Part shown: positions 1 to 9,855 of the stretch, one piece after another
How positions within the stretch are numbered: position 1 is the first letter of the stretch
Layout: the number at the start of each line of letters is the position of its first letter
Assembly: GCA_011037195.1 (NCBI GenBank)
Contig: JAAEAF010004367.1
Span: forward strand, 1-64,000
DNA length: 64,000 nucleotides
Origin: Triatoma infestans
Taxonomy: Eukaryota > Arthropoda > Insecta > Hemiptera > Reduviidae
Direction of reading: 5' to 3'
Position numbers and translations under genes: made by a program
Notes under the pieces: generated by a model
What the model was told of the DNA's origin: nothing
The model's input: the letters and a program-made list of their open reading frames with translations, nothing else
Databases searched by the model: none

Positions 1-125
1 TTGTTCCGAACACCCACCTCGGTTAGGGCAGTTAGGCTGTCTCACACCAGTCTTGAGACTAAAGAAAGTGCCTTGAGAGCTGCCTGACTGTCGGAGTATA
101 TGGCTGCTCTCAACTATACACATAA
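1..125 (-). pseudogene. LINE RNase H fragment
   Basis: The antisense translation reads IYSDSQAALKALSLVSRLV and then a stop. This is the central RNase H strand of insect non-LTR retrotransposon ORF2 proteins (the YSDSQAAL motif). It is cut by the window edge on the left and decays after about 125 bases. It belongs to the same general type as the RNase H relics at 1963-2560 and 48258-48641. No start, stop or complete domain survives, so it is a relic. Confidence 0.6.
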
Positions 126-261
126 AGTCCTAACACTTTTATTGTGGTTAGGTTCGCAGAGCCTAAAAAATATTTCTTTTGTGTGTAGTTTGCCCCATTT
201 TTTGTGCTTATTGATTATTTTCAGGCGTTGATTGTAAACGTTGTGATACGGCACTATTTAT

Positions 262-345
262 TAAGACACCCGGAAGATGGATGAACAGAAGGAAACCGGG
301 TTGATGATCACAAAATAAAGCAGGCTACCATTAAAAGAACTCTTT
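262..345 (+). repeat. Degenerate H1 hammerhead-type repeat
   Basis: A diverged H1 unit: GGAAGATGGATG, then GGAAACCGGGTTGATGATCAC and a tail with AAGCAGGCTACC. The order matches better H1 copies (core box, stem II, GAAAC, stem III, GATG, tail ending in GCAGGCTA). CUGANGA has become CGGAAGA, so cleavage is unlikely. Confidence 0.5.
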
Positions 346-699
346 GACTCTTAGCTCACATTAAATTGCGTTACCATAATTTTTTGAGTTTGAAGGAGAA
401 TCAGTTAACCAAAAGTGCAACTCTTTACTGCATAGTTTTCTGAATTTTTCAAAATTTTCTCTCAAGTTCAACGATTTTCCTTTAAACTTGGGAATGCATT
501 TTTATTTCAAATACTTTTTCGTAAAAAAAGAAAGAAAGAAATGATTGTTAAGAACATCTGAGGAATCTGTGAGTTAGGTTTCACGGTCACTTTTTACATG
601 TTTGGACTGTGGCGCTGGATACAGTGTAGTCGCATTCTGTTGGTTAGATTAGATTAGATTGAACCGGGGGAGGAGGGAACTCCAACCTAGACACTGCAG
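346..699. other. No gene seen; AT-rich spacer
   Basis: AT-rich sequence with a purine run near 520-545 and a short TTAGA repeat near 645-662. I see no coding, RNA or repeat signature. Confidence 0.5.
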
Positions 700-1960
700 C
701 CAGCTTATTAAGGCTTATTATGCCAACCCCCTTGTGTCTAGTAGAGGAAAGCTCCCCTCTTCATGAGGTCAAGGGCCTTCCCCACTAGTTCTTCTTGCAG
801 TATTATCTCCTACGGTCTCAACTTCCAAAGACCTCGAACCGCAATCTGCCTATTGCAACGCAGTCCACAGCAGCTTTTTTTTCCTTATGCTATTTTGACT
901 TGGGCTATTCAGCCATTTTATGTCGTGTGGTCCAATATAAAATTGATATTCAGTAAAAGGGGTTATCCTCGTCGTTACAGAGAGATGTATTGTCCGCTAC
1001 TCCGGGATAAGCGTCAAGCTGATCTGCGACATGTCATCCTGAAGGCATAATTGACAGACGGGACTCGTTGCCAATCCGACGCGATGTAAATGTTTTTGGA
1101 GGTAATCGTGGCCTCTTCAGCAATCTGTAACAGGCCACGCACACTCTGCGGGATAGTGTAGGTGAGATTAGTCCGTTCTTTGATAATAACTGGGCCCACT
1201 GTTTTCCTGCGGACTGCTGCCGGTATCTTTCTTGGTTGGGTCTCTGAATGGTGAGTTCTATCAGGCGCTTGGCTGTGCTTATTGTAAGTGGAGCAGTCGG
1301 CTGTTCAGACCGCGCGACCTCACCCGCAAGCCTGTCGGCCTCTTCATTACCGGGGATTCCGCAATGCCAGGAATCCACTGCATGTTCATGTTCTTGTGAG
1401 AGATTGGGAGAAGGCGGAACTGTTCCCGAAGGCAGACCAAACCATCTCCCGCTCACTTAGAAGAAATGCTTGGAAAATCTCTATCGTCCCTACTAACCTC
1501 GACCACCACGAAATCTTTGTGGCTCTGCCGGGCTGACTCACGATCCCGTAGTACAAATATGTAGAGAGAACAAGTCTCCTACTTAAAGGCCTAGAATGGC
1601 CACTGGCCCGACCTTGGACAGGCAAGCCTGTCCATGGCCTACGGTTTTGCAAGACCCTCCTGACGAGGCCGGGACTTTGCCCTGCCATTCAGATGAAGCG
1701 GGTATTCCGTAGCCAGAGGAATCCACTGCAATACCACTTAGGGGGTGAAGTTGTTCACGTCCGGGATTTTTCTCACGGGCCCCCTGGATACCCAAACAAA
1801 CGAAGAACAACTGTCGCCAGCGCAGCCTATAACGAACAGTAGATGAGAGGCCGTCTTCTCTTCCTGACAAAGTCTGCACAAGGGCTCCGAGTTATTTACC
1901 CCCACACTTGTGTAGATGTTTTTGAACTACATGCCCTGTGAACAGGCTCGCTTTATGTTT
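700..1960 (-). pseudogene. LINE F 3' part interrupted by a second LINE RNase H fragment
   Basis: 700-885 and about 1835-1960 match two adjacent blocks of the LINE relic at 28395-29070 (minus), so they were once contiguous. Between them lies a different fragment. Its minus-strand frame (1034-1456) contains WHCGIPGNEEADRLAGEVAR, the RNase H motif around the last catalytic Asp (normally WVPGHxGIxGNExAD). The normal VPGH is degraded to HC here. Downstream residues include RRVCVACYRLLKRPRLPP. The 1583-1879 minus frame is also LINE-like but unclear. The whole region is broken by stops and frameshifts. A nested insertion is the simplest reading. Confidence 0.55.
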
Positions 1961-1962
1961 TT

Positions 1963-2560
1963 TGAGGTTTCATGTACTGCGACCATCAAGTGATCTAGTG
2001 TACCGCCCCCGTGCCGTAGGTGAGCTTGCTCATCTACAATACCCTCTCCAAGTTGAGCTCCCTAAGGAATCCCAGAATTTTGGAGGGTTCTAAGGTGGAT
2101 ATTTCCCCCCACCCCTACCTGGTAACAACCCAGACTCTGATACCTGCTTAGACCTAGGGTTTCTCTGGTTCTTCTCTTGCACAGTGTTGGCATCACCACC
2201 TTGCTGTGTTTTGCCCCAGTGCTCAGCCTCCAGTAACGGCTGTGTTTTCTCTGAGTCCATTCCCTCAGAGACGTCCTTGCCGTTCTTTTGGCTACCGCAG
2301 GACATGTTCTAGCCCACAGAATGGAGTTTTCCTACATACCTTGCCACTTGGTCGGCTAACTTATTACCTTTTATCCCCTTGTGTCCTGGCACCCATACTA
2401 GCCTCACTTTATTGTGCCGGGAAAGCAATTCCAGTGAGTCTCTGCATTCTCTGATCAGGGAAGAGGTGTTTCTGGAGGCCCCAATAGACTTCAAAGCCGC
2501 CTAGCTGTCCGAGAAGTTGTCAGGGGCTTGGCTATGCGCAGATTCTCTTCCGCACAGACC
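1963..2560 (-). pseudogene. LINE B ORF2 C-terminal region, RNase H
   Basis: The minus frame at 2309-2494 holds SSLIRECRDSLELLSRHNK followed by VRLVWVPGHKGIKGNKLADQ, a well preserved RNase H C-terminal motif. Upstream codons at about 2495-2520 read NFSDS then AALKSI, the preceding RNase H strand, with a stop between. The sequence nearer 1963-2110 matches the 3' ends at 4975-5330 and 26880-27490 (GGTACCGTAGGTGAGC-like and CTGGTAACAACCCAG-like blocks). Stops and shifts make it a relic of a non-LTR retrotransposon. Confidence 0.65.
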
Positions 2561-3150
2561 ACATTCATATGACTAACAAGTATTATCCCCACTATCTATG
2601 TTTCTAAGTAATGCCAAATCCAACTAAATGTTTTTTAAAAATGTTAAGATTGAAGCAAATTTGTCAAATTAGGATTTTAGTATTTGCAATCAACAAAATT
2701 GTGTAAGTGTTTCACACAAGATTTTTTTTTATTTTTATTTTTTTTAAGATCAAGCATTTTTAGCCAAAAACGTAATATCCTATGTATAAATGATGGATTT
2801 AATGAACCAATTTTTAGTCTTTTAAGAGTTTATTTCAAAACATAAGTATTGTAAAGTTTCGGCCTATATGGGGATTTGCAAGCTGAAAAAACATGTATAA
2901 GTGTTATATTTTTGTTATTATAGTATATATAATACCTTTAAAAATTTGTTATATCATTTTATCTGTAAATAATATTTGTTAGTAAAATTAAAAATAACAC
3001 TAAGCTAGCCTTCTCTGGCGTACATAGGAAAAAAGAAATGTCAGTATAATTATGCTTAAGTAGTGCTGTTTTTCCATTTTATTGTCTATGAGGAAGGACA
3101 AAGCCCTATGCTAAAGCAAAGCCCTTCTGGGCCAATATATAGATACCCCA
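2561..3150. other. No gene; AT-rich, small repeat D remnant
   Basis: AT-rich sequence. About 2660-2735 carries the tail of repeat D (GTGTAAGTGTTTCACACAAG then a T run). Nothing else recognised. Confidence 0.5.
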
Positions 3151-3154
3151 AAAA

Positions 3155-3348
3155 TTGGCGCTTTCTCAATGCATTGCCGGACTCCCAAACAGTGTTTTCT
3201 CGTTACAGACAACACTGTCCACCATCACGGAGAGTGAGCTGTAAGAGGTTCCTAGGAAGAAAAAAAATCTAAGGGCAGTATGGTGGAATTGAACCTGGGA
3301 CTTCTGCGTTGCTAGTCCAGCGCGCTACCACTAAGCTAATCACTTCCC
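3155..3348 (-). repeat. SINE S1, minus strand, 3'-truncated copy
   Basis: The reverse complement starts with a tRNA-like head: A-box-like TTAGCTTAGTGG and B-box GGTTCAATTCC. It continues into the S1 body (a CTTAGATTTTTTTTC-like block, then the GGACAGTGTTGTCTGTAACG region). The full copy at 43511-43760 shows the same order. This copy lacks the end of the body and the poly(A) tail. Confidence 0.75.
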
Positions 3349-4550
3349 TATATTTTTCCATTTGACTAACAAATATTGTTTAAGATAATAGGATTATCAA
3401 AATATATCAATAAAATTTTCAAGATATTACACATATTATATTAATAAAAATCACATACAGTATCAAAATAATCATGTACTTTCAATTATATATTGGTTTC
3501 TTCTTTCAGTTTGTAAATGGCCTTATAGATCGAAACGTTGCAATACTAATGTTTTGAAATAAACCATAAAAATTAAAAGACTAAAAATTAGTTAATTAAA
3601 TCATCATATATTCATAAAACTTGTTTACACAACTTAGAAGAATTAAACGCAACATTCATATTTTATTAATGATGTACTCTTTTAAATGTAATTGGTTGAT
3701 TTTTCAACATCACAAAGTATTTCGGAATTTAGATTTAAAAAAAAAAAAAAATCGAATTTTGAACCGTTTCAACCAACATCCGAAATCTTTTCCTGCTTGA
3801 TGTCCTGCTTATACTTTCGATATCAGATTTTCTCTACCTAAACCAAATTTTTTTTTTTTTTTAATACTTTATATTTATCTACTATATAATTATATGAGAG
3901 ATAATGCCAGAAGAGCTTAAGAAAGCTAGCTTTCCCAGTAACTGCAATCTAATTTAGCTTTTGGTAAGCTAAGGCCAGCAAATTTTTGGTATATCCGCAT
4001 CTAGTTGCTTTTATATGCTTAATAGACGCCTTTTTTTTGGATTCTATTTATTTATTTACTACGAATTTTGGTGTCCAAAATATGGACGTATTCCCAAGGT
4101 ATTGCTGTATTGTAATAGATAACCCATTTATTATCATATTTCTATTATTTATATTTCTATTATTCAGGCGTACACAGGGTTGATTGGTAAGGCAGTATCA
4201 TAGACCCCCCCCCCCAAAATTGTGTTTAGTTACAACTCATATTTAACAAAATAAACCACACATATCGCTTTTATTATTTCTCAAAAAACGTAAATTTCTC
4301 ATTTTTGAAAAGTGCATTAAATTGTCTATATAAGACTCTTTAGATATATCTTGTAATTAGGACGTTCAAACATTAATGAAATCAAATTTTGAATTACAAA
4401 ACCTGACTCTCATTACAAAATCTTCTAACATATTATGGCTAATTTCATGCACATCTAATTTCATTCTTAAGAAAATAAGTATCTAGTATAATTCGCTAAC
4501 GTTTTTTATACCAATCTTGCATAAACAGCAACATTAATTTTGATATCAGA
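3349..4550. other. No gene; AT-rich, weak Penelope-type motif
   Basis: AT-rich sequence with several homopolymers. At about 3528-3545 the string GATCGAAACGTTGCAA resembles the GAAACGTTG box of Penelope-associated hammerhead repeats, but no CUGANGA partner is clear. The short ORF at 3986-4183 has no recognisable domain. Confidence 0.4.
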
Positions 4551-4551
4551 G

Positions 4552-4672
4552 ACATTTTCCGTGGTAGCCTGCTTCATGAATAAAAGACTTTCATATGAAG
4601 CAGGCTATCAAGGAAAATATCTTTGATGCTTTCCAGCTCTGCGGAACCAACCACCACAACAATTAATTTTGA
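4552..4672. repeat. Short palindromic H1 derivative without ribozyme core
   Basis: Left arm: ACATTTTCCGTGGTAGCCTG then CTTCAT. Right arm: ATGAAGCAGGCTATCAAGG, continuing to CCAGCTCTGCGGAACC. These are the two outer ends of an H1 pair joined by about 20 bases, so both hammerhead cores are missing. It is probably a deletion product of a longer inverted pair. Confidence 0.7.
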
Positions 4673-4974
4673 TAATTTGTAAATTTCATTAATAAATCCA
4701 GGAATTAGGAAAGGTCCTGGATTAACAAATCCAGAATTTTATTAGGAAAGGCTGGGAGGTAGTTGTTTACTAGTTGATTCTGTGTATTAGCGGCAATGAG
4801 GTAGCAGGTAGGTTGGTGAAAGTGATTGGAAAAAGTTAACCCAACCCTAATAGGCAGTAACTCTTAGTGTTGGCAAAAATAATAACCAAAAGTTGCAGCT
4901 GCGATAGCAGAGGAACCAAGGCATCAAATAAGCGATGGGAAAGCCTTCCTGCAAAGGAGTTTTTTTTTTGACGG

Positions 4975-5330
4975 TTCATATACTGTGACCATCTGGTGAT
5001 CTATTGTACCCCATTGGTACCGTAGGTGAGCTTCATAAGGAATCCCTGAATCCTGGAGGGTTCTAGGGTAGTTGTTTCCCCTTCTCCCACCTGATAACAA
5101 CCCAAGCTATTGAATCTTCTTTGGATGACGCCGTCGCAGTCAGTGACAAGAAGTATTTGAGTTTCCTCCATCTCCACACAGAATCTGCATGTGCTATCAT
5201 CATCTTCTAGGCCCAGCTTCCTCAGGTGTCCACTGAGACTGCAGTGCCACATAAGAAACCCCGTAAGAATACGGATCTTGTCCTGCAAAGGTGTATTTGC
5301 CACGACTGAATGAATTTTTGGGCAATTGCC
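4975..5330 (-). pseudogene. LINE B ORF2 C-terminus with zinc-knuckle-like motif
   Basis: The minus frame at 5001-5303 contains DKIRILTGFLMWHCSLSGHL, then STCRFCVEMEETQILLVTDC. This is the C-terminal tail of insect LINE ORF2 proteins: a short tether (LTGH.. type) and a CxxC...H..C knuckle in which the His position is lost. It ends near a conserved block shared with 1963-2110 and 26880-27060. No upstream reverse transcriptase remains, so it is a 5'-truncated, mutated copy. Confidence 0.65.
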
Positions 5331-5815
5331 TTCATGGAAAGCGGACCAAGACTATTTTCCAAAGTCATCTGCACCTGTATTAAGAAGTCATCAGTTTGCC
5401 CATTTTGCAATAGTGGTAAAAAAACAAAAAAAATTGACCTTAAGACCACCTGCTACTTTGACGGAAACTTAATTCTGTATTGCATAAATAATCTTGACAC
5501 AAGAGTCTACGAATTGCGTCCGTGTTAGATGAATTCTTTACCGGACTGCCCGGTATCTGAATTCTTTACCGGATAACTTCCCAATCAGGCTCAAATTGTT
5601 GGATGATAAAAAAAGAACAAGTAATACGAAAAATGTAAATTTCTTGTAAATCAAGTAATTAGTGGAGTGAATGGAATACCTCTTAGCGTATAGTTGATCT
5701 AGAAGCATTGTTGCATGCCCCTGTCGGCCAAACAAAATGTAGCGAGCTCTAATCGACCTAGTACGAACGAAATGTTCGACACAATTCTTAAGTAAAGGGT
5801 ATTATTTTATAGTTG
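5331..5815. other. No gene seen
   Basis: Moderately AT-rich sequence with a short internal repeat of GAATTCTTTACCGGA near 5530-5575. No domain, RNA or mobile-element end recognised. Confidence 0.4.
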
Positions 5816-5884
5816 TTGGTTTGGTTCCGCAGAGCTGGAAAGCAACAGAGATATTTTCCGTGACTGCCTGCTTCTTTTTGTGGT

Positions 5885-5922
5885 CATCGACCAGTTTTGG
5901 GCGCTCGCCCATCATCAGGATG
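5885..5922 (-). ncRNA. Hammerhead-like core, H1, damaged
   Basis: Read on the minus strand: stem I CATC, CTGATGA, stem II GGGC/GCCC, then AAAACTGGTC and GATG. The first base of the conserved GAAA is changed to A, which should abolish or greatly slow cleavage. Stem I and stem II still pair. Confidence 0.55.
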
Positions 5923-5993
5923 CTTTTTGTCAAACAATGTGATGACATAGATTTTCTGTGCAAATCTATGTTATCACATTGTTTGACAAAAAG

Positions 5994-6031
5994 CATCCTG
6001 ATGATGGGCGAACGCCCGAAACCTGTCGATG
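5994..6031 (+). ncRNA. Hammerhead ribozyme, H1, core intact
   Basis: Best preserved copy. CATC at 5994-5997 pairs with GATG at 6028-6031 (stem I). CTGATGA lies at 5998-6004. Stem II GGGC/GCCC lies within 6005-6017, after one unpaired T. GAA follows at 6018-6020, ACCTGT at 6021-6026 gives the two-pair stem III (A-U and C-G with a 2-nt loop), and C17 is at 6027. This matches the minimal type I hammerhead known in Penelope-like elements and retrozymes. The unpaired T before stem II is the one non-textbook feature. Cleavage is predicted after 6027. Confidence 0.7.
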
Positions 6032-6083
6032 ACCACAAAAAAGAAGCTGGCTGTCACGGAAAATATCTTTGATGTTATCTGTT

Positions 6084-7935
6084 TTATCGCAATTGGTCCA
6101 GTATGTGACTCTAGGCGAAGGAAATTAAGGATAGGTCAAAGGGATACGGGAAGAAACTTGGAAGTTACCTTGTTCACAAACTGTCTCCTTAGCGGGCGAA
6201 GAGTTAGGTAACGGGCGATCTCTCTCACTGTGTTAAGTACGGCAAGCTGATGCAAAATAGAGGGGAGAATATAGTTTTTTTACCAAACTACAACTTTTTA
6301 CTAATGTAATTCGTAGCGTAAGTAAACTTGCCGCGTATTGACGCTTCCTAGTGATGGAGAAGAACTAACTTTAAATTCTAAGTACAATATTTTAAAAGGA
6401 GGGTTAATTGACCAGTACTAGAGGTGTATATCGTGAGGCGTATAGCGGGTCGCATAACAGTGCTCCTTCTTTGTCCAGACTAGAGTAATATTGCAATATG
6501 ACTAGAGTCATATAAATAGACCAAACAAGCGTGATATTTATTATTTATTAGAATGAATGTATTAATTAGCATGAATATGTTTATGTGTATGATTTATTGG
6601 CGAGAATTTAGTTTAGAATACCAAAAAGAAAGTTTCATGCCATTTTTTTTTTTTAAATAAAATATTATATTTTTAAATGAAGAAATTCTAATAAAATTTG
6701 CCAACATTCCATAAAATTTCAAAATTGTATGATTTCTCTAATGTTTTGACGGCTGGCGATTAATACTTTTTTTTATATCCATCTCTATGAATAAAAAAAA
6801 AAAAAACACTAATTGAACATCTGACACTTAAGAAAAAAAGCATTGAAAAATTGCTCATTAAGGTTGGAGAAAAACTCAGAAATGGACTTAAGTGTGTGTG
6901 GGGGGGGGGGATGAGTTTTGCGTAATAAACAAAAAAAAAAAACTCCGAATGGTTAACAATAGAGTAGGGTTAATGCGACTGACTTTGTTATAAATGACGT
7001 GTACTATTACACATTTTTTTTTTCCTTTGGTTCACCTGCCTATCAATCACTCGGGAATAACATAACGAGTAATCATTAGCAAGTATTCTCTCTTTTTTGT
7101 TTTGTTTTTATTTTAATTGGATCAATATTATTTAATTTTTGGTACATTATTTATCATAGATTTGTTTTTTTTTTTTTTAAATCTCAATAAGCGATTTGTA
7201 TATCTCAAAAATAACAAAAATTATCTGAACTCATTAAGCGCTGAAACGTTAATGGCGCTTTTAAAGATGAGAGCTATATTGATGGATTGTTTTATGTAAA
7301 TCAAGCTGCATTGCGGTCCTCGTTAAGAAAATACACTTTCTGATTTATGGTCTAAAAGGCCTTTGCACGTATATACTACAAGAATGGTTAAAACTTACTT
7401 CTAGATTAGAAACTTTTTTGGTTTTTTAAGTTCTTGAAAGTTATTTGCAAGTAATGGTGTCCGCATAACAATAGTTCATCCCTTCCTTTACTTCCATCCT
7501 TTTGCAAAAAAAAAAAAAATACATCATTGTACATGTGGTGACTATGGCGCTGTTCTGTGGCAGTGATAAGAAATATGATATTATATCTTTGTTGTTGGAT
7601 TCTAAAAAACACAAACAAAAGTATATCATTTCCAAAATCTCCGCTAATCATCCGCCTAAGGATTTTGTAATAAATAAATGTCAATTTCCGAACCTAAGGA
7701 TATTGTGAGAAATTAATATATTTACTCATTGAAATCAAACAATATGTATGAACAACAAGTAAGATGAAAAAAAAATCTAAGTTAGAATTCTATAACCGGT
7801 GAATTTACAAGCCGTAAAAAAATAATCTTTGACAAATGAACATTGTAAGATTCTCTAACCAGCATGGAATTAAGAAGTTATCTTCGGCCAATGCTACAAC
7901 TCACAACATCACAACTCCTTTCTTTGCAAAATAAA
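6084..7935. other. No gene seen; AT-rich
   Basis: Long AT-rich stretch with homopolymer runs (a G run near 6900, T runs near 6640 and 7165). Short ORFs here are low-complexity and show no domain. 6270-6320 has weak likeness to repeat D. Confidence 0.5.
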
Positions 7936-7991
7936 ACGGCAAAATATATATGTGGTATTTTATCCGTCGTAGCATGTATGTTTCTTTTATT

Positions 7992-8026
7992 CCTGACCGG
8001 TTTCGAATTTTCATCCAACGTCAGAA
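7992..8026 (-). ncRNA. Hammerhead-like core, H2, one core change
   Basis: Minus strand: CTGACGT, stem II GGAT-GAAA-ATTC, GAAACCGGTC, then AGGA. Compared with the H2 pattern, the last A of CUGANGA is T. Stem III (AC..GT) and C17 are present. Stem I is weak. Confidence 0.5.
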
Positions 8027-8390
8027 CAAATTTATTAAGTTCGGGTTAGAGAGTATACTTAAACGCAATGTTTCTGTTTTACTTGACACTTGTTGGTTTG
8101 TTGATTGTATGTATGTACGGAAGGTTATAAGGTTATGTTGCTATATGTGTGTTCCTATGTGTTTAATGACAAAATGGAATTATTATAAATTATGATATGT
8201 TTTCTAATGTCTATAATCATAATTTATAATAATTCCATTTTGTCATTAAATACAACACATAGTAACATAACCTTATAACCTTCCGTACATACATACAATC
8301 AACAAATCAACAAGTGACGAGTGTGTAACAGAAACATTGTGTTGAAGTAAAACTCTCTATACGAACTTAATAAATTTACATTTAAATTTG

Positions 8391-8425
8391 CTCTGACGAT
8401 GAATGAAAATCCGTAACCGGTCAGG
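8391..8425 (+). ncRNA. Hammerhead-like core, H2, one core change
   Basis: Plus strand: CTGACGA at 8393-8399, stem II GAAT-GAAA-ATCC (one mismatch), then GTAACCGGTC where GAAAC is expected, then AGG. The A13 change should inactivate it. The lesion is different from that in the partner copy at 7992-8026. Confidence 0.5.
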
Positions 8426-8636
8426 AATAAAAGGAATATGCATGCTATGACGGATAAAATACCAGATGTTATCCAGCATAGCAGACCCATCCACATATTT
8501 GGCAAAATATATATTGTAACAATGTTACAGAAGTGGATCTCTTTCCAGTTTCTCACCATTACAGTATCCTAGATAAAACTCCCTTTCCATTCACTATTTG
8601 TACACATTGAATACAAAGGCAGTAGTATATCTTTTT

Positions 8637-8865
8637 GTTTGGTTGGGTCCGCAGAGCCTGGAAAGCAGCATCAGAAATATTTTTCGTGATAGTCTTTTGG
8701 GGGGCGGGTAATCTACCCAGTTTCGAGCGTTCGCCCATCATCAGGTTGTTTTGTCAAAACAGTGGTGCGACAACAGACTTGCACAGAACACCCGAAACCG
8801 GTTGATGACCATAAAAAGAAGCAGGCTATAACGGAAAATATCTCCAATGCTTTCCGGTGAGCTGT
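8637..8865. mobile_element. H1 inverted pair, partly deleted
   Basis: The left arm starts at GGTTGGGTCCGCAGAGCCTG and has a full core on the minus strand. The right arm keeps only the second half of the core (CACCCGAAACCGGTTGATGA) and the AAGCAGGCTATAACGG tail. The centre is short. No TSD was evident. Confidence 0.65.
8711..8748 (-). ncRNA. Hammerhead-like core, H1, near intact
   Basis: Minus strand: CTGATGA, stem II GGGCGAACGCTC (G-U allowed), GAAACTGGGT, then A where C17 is expected (A is permitted at this site). Stem I pairing with the AACAAC side is poor, so activity is uncertain. Confidence 0.45.
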
Positions 8866-9295
8866 CATAATTAAGTAATTTATTGAGCAATATATTAAGT
8901 AATTTATTAATTTTTTATTTTAATTATGAGAGCGTATGTAGTAAATAGTAAGTAGTAAATTGGATCAACATCATTTAGCCATCAAAATTCCAAAGACTTC
9001 CTCCGTTTCAAAAAATCCTCTCTCTCTCTCTGCATTTCCGTCATACCCGTTCTCGTTCCTCTGACTTATACATTTTCTTGCATATATAAATCCTTGAAAA
9101 TCCTATCCATTTCAGTTCATTATGCTTCTTCACAACACGTTTTTAATCCATTTTTTTTTTTTTCATTAACTTCTCCAACTTCAGCAGACACTTAAGTTAA
9201 GGTTTTGATTTTGGTCTCAATAATTTATTTTTAGGGAGGGCACATGTACCAGAATAAAGATTTTTTTTTTTCATTATTTAATGAATTGTTGAACT
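8866..9295. other. No gene; microsatellite
   Basis: AT-rich sequence with a (TC)n tract at about 9021-9040. Nothing else recognised. Confidence 0.5.
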
Positions 9296-9337
9296 GTGGA
9301 TGGTGGGTCTGCAATGCTGGATAGCATCCGGTATTTT

Positions 9338-9617
9338 TTGTCGTGATGGTTGGTTCCGCAGAGCTGGAAAGCATCAGAGACATTTTCCGTGGTAGCCTGC
9401 TTCAGTTTGTGGTCATCGACTGGTTTCGGTCGTTCGCCCATCTTCAGGTTGCGTTTTGTCAGACAGTGTGATAACAAAGACTTGCACAGAGCAAATTCAG
9501 TTTATACACTCCAGTTTATACAGTGTATAAACTGAATTTGCTTTGTACACCGAAACGCATCCTGAAGATGGATGGATGACCACAAACTGAAGCAGGCTAC
9601 CACGGAAAATGTCTCTG
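9338..9617. mobile_element. H1 inverted pair nested in H2, 12-bp TSD
   Basis: ATCCGGTATTTT at 9326-9337 is repeated at 9618-9629. Between the copies lie two H1 units: a left arm from GGTTGGTTCCGCAGAGCTGG with a minus-strand core, and a right arm with CATCCTGAAGATGGATGGAT, in which stem II, GAAA and stem III are deleted. The shared 12 bp is a single-copy part of the H2 sequence, so H1 landed in H2 and is the younger of the two. Confidence 0.75.
9414..9451 (-). ncRNA. Hammerhead ribozyme, H1, core intact (A7 variant)
   Basis: Minus strand: CTGAAGA, stem II GGGCGAACGACC (one mismatch), GAAACCAGTC and GATG. The core differs from the 5994 copy only at position 7 (T to A), the one core position that tolerates any base. 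Stem I is CAAC against GATG with one mismatch. Confidence 0.6.
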
Positions 9618-9660
9618 ATCCGGTATTTTATCCGTCGTAGGCATGCTTATTTCTTTTATT

Positions 9661-9694
9661 CCTGAACGGTTTTTGTATTTTCATCCATCGTCAC
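9661..9694 (-). ncRNA. Hammerhead-like relic, H2
   Basis: Minus strand: GTGACGATGGATGAAAATAC, then AAAAACCGTTCAGG. The first C of the core and the G of GAAA are changed, so it is inactive. Confidence 0.4.
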
Positions 9695-9796
9695 AATAAA
9701 TTTATCAAGTATCTGTAGAAAGTTCAATTTTCAACACTTGTTCAAGTGTCGAATGTAAAAGAAATATTGCGTTGTAGTGAACTCTTCTGTATGAAC

Positions 9797-9830
9797 TCTG
9801 ACGATGGATGAAAATCCTAAACCGGTCAGG
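9797..9830 (+). ncRNA. Hammerhead-like core, H2, one core change
   Basis: CTGACGA at 9798-9804, stem II GGAT-GAAA-ATCC (perfect), then TAAACCGGTC and AGG. Only G12 of GAAA is changed (to T). Stem II has a GAAA loop. Confidence 0.55.
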
Positions 9831-9855
9831 AATAAAAGAAATATGCCATTACATT

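Larger units (their letters stand above)
5818..6080. mobile_element. H1 inverted pair of hammerhead-type repeats
   Basis: Two H1 units lie head to head. The left arm starts at GGTTCCGCAGAGCTGGAAAG and carries its ribozyme core on the minus strand. The right arm carries it on the plus strand and ends near GGAAAATATCTTTGATG. The centre at about 5949-5970 (the GATTTTCTGTGCAAATCTA region) is itself palindromic, so the transcript would fold into one long hairpin. Short ORFs here exist on both strands only because the sequence is self-complementary. No clear TSD was found for this copy. Confidence 0.75.
7938..8524. mobile_element. H2 inverted pair with 14-bp target-site duplication
   Basis: GGCAAAATATATAT occurs at 7938-7951 and again at 8511-8524, flanking one insertion (7952-8510). 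The insertion is two H2 units head to head. The arms include TATTTTATCCGTCGTAGCATG on the left and its inverse on the right. A long central palindrome spans about 8080-8330. The right arm is longer at its outer end (to CCATCCACATATTT). A 14-bp TSD without terminal transposase motifs argues for target-primed integration of the pair as one unit. Confidence 0.75.
9296..9855. mobile_element. H2 element(s) interrupted by an H1 pair
   Basis: 9296-9337 (TCTGCAATGCTGGATAGCAT) is the outer end of an H2 unit on the minus strand, matching 8465-8505. H2 resumes at 9618 (CCGGTATTTTATCCGTCGT) and forms an inverted pair with 9770-9855 (AACCGGTCAGGAATAAAAG). An H1 pair sits inside (9338-9617). Confidence 0.7.

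Noticed and set aside
645..662. Telomere-like repeat (TTAGA)n
   Set aside because: Only about three units and not the insect TTAGG; chance or a short microsatellite.
5821..6072. ORFs on both strands with near-identical products
   Set aside because: They arise from the palindromic H1 pair, so each strand reads the same sequence. No protein family match.
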